64,000 nucleotides of DNA from assembly GCA_903844135.1 (NCBI GenBank), contig CAIMSN010000103.1:1-64000 (forward strand), read 5' to 3'. The stretch comes from an uncultured Rhodospirillales bacterium. GTDB taxonomy: Bacteria; Pseudomonadota; Alphaproteobacteria; Acetobacterales; Acetobacteraceae. The notes under the pieces are model-generated. The model was not told the origin of the DNA, did not search any database, and saw only the letters and a list, made by a program, of their open reading frames with translations. A program made the translations under genes and the position numbers. This document shows positions 59,176-64,000 of the stretch, piece after piece; within the stretch, counting starts at the first letter, position 1, and every line of letters begins with the position of its first letter.

Positions 59176-61458
59176 ATGCGGATCATCCTGCTGGCGCTGC
59201 TCGCGATCGGGCTGCTGCTGGCGGCGATCCTGGCCTGCCTGATCGCCACGCTGCCGCCATCCGGCCGCACCCTGCATCTCGCCGGGCTGCATCGCCCGGT
59301 CACGGTGCTGTTCGACGACAAAGGCGTGCCGCGGATCCAGGCCGGCGACCTGCAGGATGCCGCCGTCGCCACCGGCTACGTGCATGCACGCGACCGGATG
59401 ATGCAGATGGAGCTGATGCGGCGGCTTGGTTCCGGCCGCGTCTCAGAGCTCGCCGGACCCGCCGGCCTGGCCACCGACCGCATGATGCGCACGCTCGGCC
59501 TGCGCCATCTCGCGGAGGCCAGCTACGCGACCCTGCCGCCGGATACGCGCGCGCTGCTCGACGCCTATGTCCGCGGCGTCAACCTGGCGATCGCCGATCG
59601 CGGCCGCTTCATCGCCCCCGAATTCCTGCTGTTCGGCCCGCCGGCCCCCTGGACCGCTCCGGACAGCCTGCTCTGGGGCCGGCTGATGGGGCTGAGCCTG
59701 TCCGGGAACTGGCGCACCGAACTCGACCGGCTCGCCGCGTCGGGCAAGGTCGATCCCGCACGCCTGCTGCAGGCGTTTCCCACCCATGCCGACACCCCGC
59801 CGCCGGACCAGGCCGCGCTGCCAGGCCTGGCAGCGCGCATCGCCGCCGCCCTGCCGCGCTTCCCGGCGCCGTTCACCCAGCCGGACGAAGCCTCGGACGA
59901 ATGGGCGGTCGACGGACGCCACAGCGCCACCGGCGCGCCGCTGCTGGCCGGCGACCCGCATCTCGCCTTCGGGTTTCCGGCGCTCTGGTATCTGCTGCGC
60001 ATCGACGTCCCCGGCCTGTCGCTCACCGGCGCGACGGCGCCGGGCGTGCCGTTCCTGGTGATCGGACAGAACGGCCATGTCGCCTGGACCTTCACCAGCA
60101 ATTCCGCCGACACCCAGGACCTGTTCGTCGAGACCGTGCTGCCGGACGGGCGCTATGCCAGCCCCGATGGTCCCGTCGCCTTCGAGACCCGCACCGAGAC
60201 CATCCATGTGCGAGGCGCGCCGGACGTGACGCTCGCCATCCGCACGTCGCGGCACGGCCCGGTGATCAGCGACGCGCTGCCTGGCGCCGGGACCGGACCG
60301 GTGCTCGCCCTCTCGGCGGAGAATCTCCGTCCGGACGACGCCGCCCCCGGCCTCGCCGCGCTCGATCGCGCCACCGATCTCGCACAGGCCGGCCTGGCCG
60401 CGCCGCTGATCTCGAGCCCGGTGCAGAACCTGCTGGTGGCCGACCGCACCGGCATCGCGCAATACACCACCGGCCACGTCCCGGTGCGAAGGTCCGGCGA
60501 CGGCAGCTTTCCGGCCGACGGCGCATCCGGCGCCTCGGACTGGATCGGCGAGGCCAGCGGCGCCGCCCTGCCGCACATCGTCGCCCCGGCCAGCGGCCAG
60601 ATCCTGAACGGCAACGAACGCACCGCGCCGCCGGACTTCCCGGTGTTCCTCGGCCGCGACTGGCCGGCACCCTGGCGCGCCGCGAGGATCCGCGCCCTGC
60701 TCGCAGCGAGCCGGACCCAGACGCTCGACCGCTTCGGCCAGATGCAGAACGACGTCACCAGCGCCTATGCCGCCCATCTGCTGCCGCTGCTGCTCGCCCG
60801 CGCGCCGCGCCCGACCGGCGCCGCCGCCACGGCGCTCGCCACCCTGCGGGGCTGGCACGGCGCGATGGACAAGGCGCTGCCGCAGCCGCTGATCTTCAAC
60901 GCGTGGGTGCAGCGCTTCGTCGTCGACGCCGAGGATCGCGATCCCGGCGCGCGCGCCGACAGCGGCTGGGAGGAGATGGCCGACCTGCTGCTCTCGCCCG
61001 AAGGCGCCGCGCGGTGCGGCGGCGACTGCGCGCCTCTGCTCGCCAGGGCGCTCGACGAGTCGGTGGCAGCGCTCGCGCGGCTCCAGGGCGACGACCCCGC
61101 GCGCTGGAGATGGGGCGCCGCGCATGTCGCCGTGTTCGACAATCCGCTGCTGCGGGCGGTGCCACTGGTCGGCCGGCTGGCCCGGGACCAGATCGCCATC
61201 GGCGGCGACGACACCACCCTGCTGCGCGGCGGCAATGGCACTCCGGGAGATTTCGAATCCAGGCACGGCGCGGCCTATCGCGGCCTCTACGATCTCGCCG
61301 ACCCCGACCGGAGCCGGTTCGTCGTCACCCCCGGACAGTCCGGCAACTGGCTCTCGCCGGCCGCATGGAATTTAATGCACGATTGGGCGTGGGGCTCTAG
61401 CATGACGATCGGTCGCGCGCCCGACGCCGTGGCCGCGACTCTCTCCCTTTTGCCCTAG
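59176..61458 (+). CDS. Penicillin acylase family protein (Ntn hydrolase)
   Basis: A 760-residue Ntn-hydrolase precursor; ATG 59176 begins a signal anchor (MRIILLALLAIGLLLAAIL). A TTG eight codons earlier is possible. Alpha-chain motif: AAVATGYVHARDRMMQMELM. The catalytic Ser following the spacer is in ASDEWAVDGRHSATG (Ser before DEW), then PLLAGDPHLAF; oxyanion motif NGHVAWTFTSNSADTQD. Family members cleave amide bonds of beta-lactams or acyl-homoserine lactones after autoproteolysis. Substrate unknown. Confidence 0.9.
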   Translation: MRIILLALLAIGLLLAAILACLIATLPPSGRTLHLAGLHRPVTVLFDDKGVPRIQAGDLQDAAVATGYVHARDRMMQMELMRRLGSGRVSELAGPAGLATDRMMRTLGLRHLAEASYATLPPDTRALLDAYVRGVNLAIADRGRFIAPEFLLFGPPAPWTAPDSLLWGRLMGLSLSGNWRTELDRLAASGKVDPARLLQAFPTHADTPPPDQAALPGLAARIAAALPRFPAPFTQPDEASDEWAVDGRHSATGAPLLAGDPHLAFGFPALWYLLRIDVPGLSLTGATAPGVPFLVIGQNGHVAWTFTSNSADTQDLFVETVLPDGRYASPDGPVAFETRTETIHVRGAPDVTLAIRTSRHGPVISDALPGAGTGPVLALSAENLRPDDAAPGLAALDRATDLAQAGLAAPLISSPVQNLLVADRTGIAQYTTGHVPVRRSGDGSFPADGASGASDWIGEASGAALPHIVAPASGQILNGNERTAPPDFPVFLGRDWPAPWRAARIRALLAASRTQTLDRFGQMQNDVTSAYAAHLLPLLLARAPRPTGAAATALATLRGWHGAMDKALPQPLIFNAWVQRFVVDAEDRDPGARADSGWEEMADLLLSPEGAARCGGDCAPLLARALDESVAALARLQGDDPARWRWGAAHVAVFDNPLLRAVPLVGRLARDQIAIGGDDTTLLRGGNGTPGDFESRHGAAYRGLYDLADPDRSRFVVTPGQSGNWLSPAAWNLMHDWAWGSSMTIGRAPDAVAATLSLLP

Positions 61459-61514
61459 ACTGATTGCGCCGACATCACGGCGGACCATCGACCAGGAGAC
61501 CGGATCCGGACTGC

Positions 61515-62240
61515 ATGACCTACAATCCGCCCAAACGGCCGCAATTCTTCTACACCACGGCGCCGCTCCCGTGCCCCTACGTGGCAGGCCGGATCGAGCG
61601 CAAGGTGGTGACCGAGATCAGCGGTCCCGAAGCCGAGTCGCTCCACGACAGGCTGTCGCGGGCCGGATTCCGGCGCAGCCACAACATCGCCTACGCGCCG
61701 GTCTGCCCGGCCTGCAACGCCTGCGTACCGATCCGCATTCCGGTCGCCCGCTTCCAGCCCGGCCGCACCCTGCGACGCATCCGCACCCGCAACGCCCTGG
61801 TCGAAGGGTTCGAAGTGCCCGCCCGCGCCACCGCCGAGCAATATGCGCTGTTCAAGCGCTATCAGCAGGCGCGTCATGGCGAAGGCGACATGGCGGCGAT
61901 GAGCTTCTACGACTACCGGGCGATGATCGAGGACACGCCGATCGAGACCGTGCTGGTCGAATTCCGCGACCCGGAGGATGAGCTGGTGGGCGTCTGCCTG
62001 ACCGACCGGCTCGGCGACGGGCTGTCCGCCGTCTACAGTTTCTTCGCACCCGAACATGCCGACCGTTCGCTCGGCAGCTTCGCGATCCTGTGGCTGATCG
62101 ACCGCTGCCTCGCATTGGGCCTGCCGCACGTCTATCTCGGCTATTGGGTCGCCGACAGCCGCAAGATGGCCTACAAGGCGCGCTTCCGTCCGAGCGAGAT
62201 CCTGTCCCAGGGCGCCTGGCGCGAGCTGCCTCCAGACTGA
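61515..62240 (+). CDS. bpt: Aspartate/glutamate leucyltransferase Bpt
   Basis: A 241-residue N-end-rule transferase of the ATE1-like Bpt family. It moves Leu from tRNA to N-terminal Asp or Glu, marking proteins for ClpS/ClpAP. Signature: APVCPACNACVPIRIP with Cys cluster, EQYALFKRYQQARHGEGDM, LGSFAILWLIDRCLALGLP and YLGYWVADSRKMAYKARFRPSE. ATG 61515 matches the family N terminus TYNPPKRPQFFYT. Length normal. Confidence 0.95.
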   Translation: MTYNPPKRPQFFYTTAPLPCPYVAGRIERKVVTEISGPEAESLHDRLSRAGFRRSHNIAYAPVCPACNACVPIRIPVARFQPGRTLRRIRTRNALVEGFEVPARATAEQYALFKRYQQARHGEGDMAAMSFYDYRAMIEDTPIETVLVEFRDPEDELVGVCLTDRLGDGLSAVYSFFAPEHADRSLGSFAILWLIDRCLALGLPHVYLGYWVADSRKMAYKARFRPSEILSQGAWRELPPD

Positions 62241-62241
62241 C

Positions 62242-62598
62242 CTATTCGTCCAGATACCGCCCGGTCACCGCGCCATCCAGGCGGCGCAGCCTGGCCCCTC
62301 GCACGATGTCCGGATTCATCAGCCGGGCATTGACTCCCATCCGGTCGACAGATCCGTCCACCGCCGACCAGTGCGTCACGCAGCCGCAGGCGCGGCAGCG
62401 ATGGAACCGGATCGCTCGGTCATCCCAAAGATACAGATCGGTCTCGCCCGCCCGCGCGAACCTCACCTGTCGTGGCCGGTAATAGGCCCACAGCACGCCG
62501 TAGCGCCGGCAGATCGAGCAGTTGCAGTCGGTGATCTCGACCGGTGCCGCGTCGATTTCCAGAACGAACGCGCCGCAATGGCACGAGGCCCGGATCAT
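62242..62598 (-). CDS. GFA/CENP-V-like zinc-binding protein
   Basis: A 118-residue protein of the glutathione-dependent formaldehyde-activating (Gfa/CENP-V) fold. Cys motifs for two zinc sites: ASCHCGAFVLEI, DCNCSICRRYGVLWAY and FHRCRACGCVTHW. Usually zinc-binding with unknown substrate; some add glutathione to formaldehyde. ATG 62598 is right after parC (four bases between parC stop and this start), so it may be in the same transcript. Longer open frame overlaps parC. Confidence 0.85.
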   Translation of the reverse strand: MIRASCHCGAFVLEIDAAPVEITDCNCSICRRYGVLWAYYRPRQVRFARAGETDLYLWDDRAIRFHRCRACGCVTHWSAVDGSVDRMGVNARLMNPDIVRGARLRRLDGAVTGRYLDE

Positions 62599-62602
62599 CC
62601 CG

Positions 62603-64000
62603 CTATCCCTGCGGCAGCCAGCGCGGCGCCAGCTTGCCCGCCTCGCCCCGCGACCCGGTGAACGACAGCAAGTCCGACGCCGGGCGCGGCTTCGCACCCT
62701 CCTGCCACACCAGCCCGGACGCGGACTCGAACACCCGCACCGCCTTAAGCCCGCCCTCTTTGTAGCGCTGCAGCGTGGTGCCAGTGCCGCGCGCCAGCAC
62801 TGCGACCTGCTCCAGCGGAAACACCAGCAGCTTGCGGTTCTCGCCCAGCACCGCCACCCGGTCGCCGATCGCCGGCACGCAGCCGACCGCCCGCTCGCCC
62901 GGCTTCAGGTTCAGCACCTGCCGCCCTGTGCGCTTTTCCGACGCCAGGTCCGCAGCCTCGATCGCCAGGCCACGCCCGTTCGAGCCGGCGACCAGGAAGC
63001 GACCGCTCTCCGGCAGCCTGAACAGGGCGATGATCTGTCCCTCGTCGGCCAGCTCGACCATCAGCCGGATCGGCTGGCCGTCGCCGCGTCCGCGCGGCAG
63101 CTCGCCGGCCTTCAGCGTGAAGGCGCGGCCATCGCTGGCGAACAGGCAGAGCCGGTCCGCGGTGCTGCATTCGATCACGCCGAGATCGCCGCGCAGACCG
63201 TCGCCTTCCTTGAATTTCTGCGCCGCCGGGTCGAGCTGGTGGCCGCGCAGCGCCTTGATCCAGCCCTTCTGCGACAGGATGACCGAGATCGGCTCGCGCT
63301 CGATCGCGGCGATCGCGGCGATGTCGATCGGCCTGGGCGGCTCGGCCAGCGTGCTCCGGCGACGCCCCAGCGGTCCGTCGCCGAACTGCTTCGCGAGCTT
63401 GTCGAGTTCCTTGCCGATCCGCTTCCAGCGCAGCGTCTCGCTGCCGAGCAGCGCGTCCAGCGAACTGCGCTCCTCGGCCAGCGTCGCATGCTCCTTGCGG
63501 ATCTCCATCTCCTCCAGGCGGCGGAGCGAGCGGAGCCGCATATTCAGCACCGAGTCCGCCTGCAGCTCGGTGAGCGAGAAGGTCCGCATCAGCGCCGGCT
63601 TCGGCTCGTCCTCCTCGCGAACGATCCTGATCACCTCGTCGAGATTCAGATAGACCGCCAGGAAGCCGTCCAGGATCTCGAGCCGCTTGAGCACCGCCGC
63701 CAGACGGTGCGCGCTGCGTCGCCGCAGCACCTCGTGGCGATGATCCAGCCACTCCAGCAACACCTCGCGCAGACCCATCACCCGCGGCACGCGATCCGCG
63801 CCGAGAACGTTCATGTTCAGCCCGTAGCGCGTCTCGAGCTGGGTCGCGCGGAACAGCGTCTCCATCAGCACTTCCGGCTCGACGCCCCTGCTCTTCGGCT
63901 CCAGCACCAGGCGGATATCTGTCGCGCTCTCGTCGCGTATGTCGCCCAGCAGCGGCAGCTTCTTGAGCTCCATCAGCTCGGCGATCTGCTCGATCAGGCG
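62603..64000 (-). CDS. parC: DNA topoisomerase IV subunit A, C-terminal part (truncated by window)
   Basis: A 465-residue fragment in frame to the window end, its start outside. It covers the C-terminal part of the breakage-reunion domain (IRDESATDIRLVLEP; LRSLRRLEEMEIRKEHATL coiled coil) and the beta-pinwheel C-terminal domain with repeated strands (GRAFTLKAGELPRGRGDG, NGRGLAIEAADL). The active-site Tyr lies upstream of the window. ParC rather than GyrA is favoured by the missing GyrA box (QRRGGKG) and by the pinwheel repeat pattern. Decatenates chromosomes with ParE. Confidence 0.9.
   Translation of the reverse strand, partial: RLIEQIAELMELKKLPLLGDIRDESATDIRLVLEPKSRGVEPEVLMETLFRATQLETRYGLNMNVLGADRVPRVMGLREVLLEWLDHRHEVLRRRSAHRLAAVLKRLEILDGFLAVYLNLDEVIRIVREEDEPKPALMRTFSLTELQADSVLNMRLRSLRRLEEMEIRKEHATLAEERSSLDALLGSETLRWKRIGKELDKLAKQFGDGPLGRRRSTLAEPPRPIDIAAIAAIEREPISVILSQKGWIKALRGHQLDPAAQKFKEGDGLRGDLGVIECSTADRLCLFASDGRAFTLKAGELPRGRGDGQPIRLMVELADEGQIIALFRLPESGRFLVAGSNGRGLAIEAADLASEKRTGRQVLNLKPGERAVGCVPAIGDRVAVLGENRKLLVFPLEQVAVLARGTGTTLQRYKEGGLKAVRVFESASGLVWQEGAKPRPASDLLSFTGSRGEAGKLAPRWLPQG

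Noticed and set aside
59443-61266. 607-codon open frame antisense to the penicillin-acylase homolog
   Set aside because: Shadow of a well-defined Ntn hydrolase; composition is not protein-like.

Overview
The window comes from a G+C-rich alphaproteobacterium, most likely Rhodospirillales and possibly Acetobacteraceae. The grounds are a ctaB-coxF pair, a Rhodobacter-type PmtA methyltransferase, an ELM1-family protein, gatCAB with divergent ruvX, Bpt and a CtrA-lineage style gene complement. No rRNA, CRISPR array or insertion sequence was seen. Both ends cut a gene: an M16 peptidase on the left and parC on the right.

Layout. 1-13.1 kb is chromosomal: M16 peptidase, tldE/pmbA, a Tim44-like protein, then a leftward pmtA / CoxI-like / ctaB / coxF operon, gshB, an S9 peptidase, greB and a TonB-dependent receptor. 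13.3-36.0 kb is a prophage-like island of lower G+C. It is almost entirely one leftward morphogenesis operon: small and large terminase, portal, scaffold, major capsid, head-completion proteins, then a contractile tail in phage P2 order (sheath, tube, chaperones, tape-measure position, U-, X-, D-, V-, W-, J-, I- and H-like genes). A glycosyltransferase faces it at the left end, and two small regulator-like genes sit at the right end. 36.1-64 kb is chromosomal again: tRNA-Ser, gatBAC, ruvX, tRNA-Val, an N-formylglutamate amidohydrolase, a lytic transglycosylase, htpG, a nicotinamidase, dgt, a second tRNA-Val, an unknown protein with ELM1, a DEAD-box helicase, two glycosyltransferases, argE, an aspartoacylase-like gene, a BASS transporter, an APC permease, hemB, a penicillin-acylase homolog, bpt, a GFA-like protein and parC.

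Main points. (1) The large terminase gene is interrupted exactly inside its Walker A motif by a 212-residue intein with the hallmarks of class 3 (Ala1 plus a Trp-Cys-Thr triplet) and a decayed homing endonuclease; its precursor appears to start at CTG behind a strong Shine-Dalgarno. (2) The tail chaperone gene ends in a textbook A AAA AAC slippery heptamer giving a -1 extension of 55 codons. (3) The late operon is preceded by a consensus promoter followed within about 20 bases by an intrinsic terminator, suggesting antitermination control. (4) The tail-fibre gene carries a C10 tract just after its start codon, a possible phase switch. (5) A cytochrome oxidase subunit I homolog in the ctaB operon has lost essentially all copper B and heme a3 ligands. 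(6) No integrase, lysis, replication or CI-like genes accompany the phage module, so it may be a cryptic prophage, a satellite or a domesticated particle such as a gene transfer agent.
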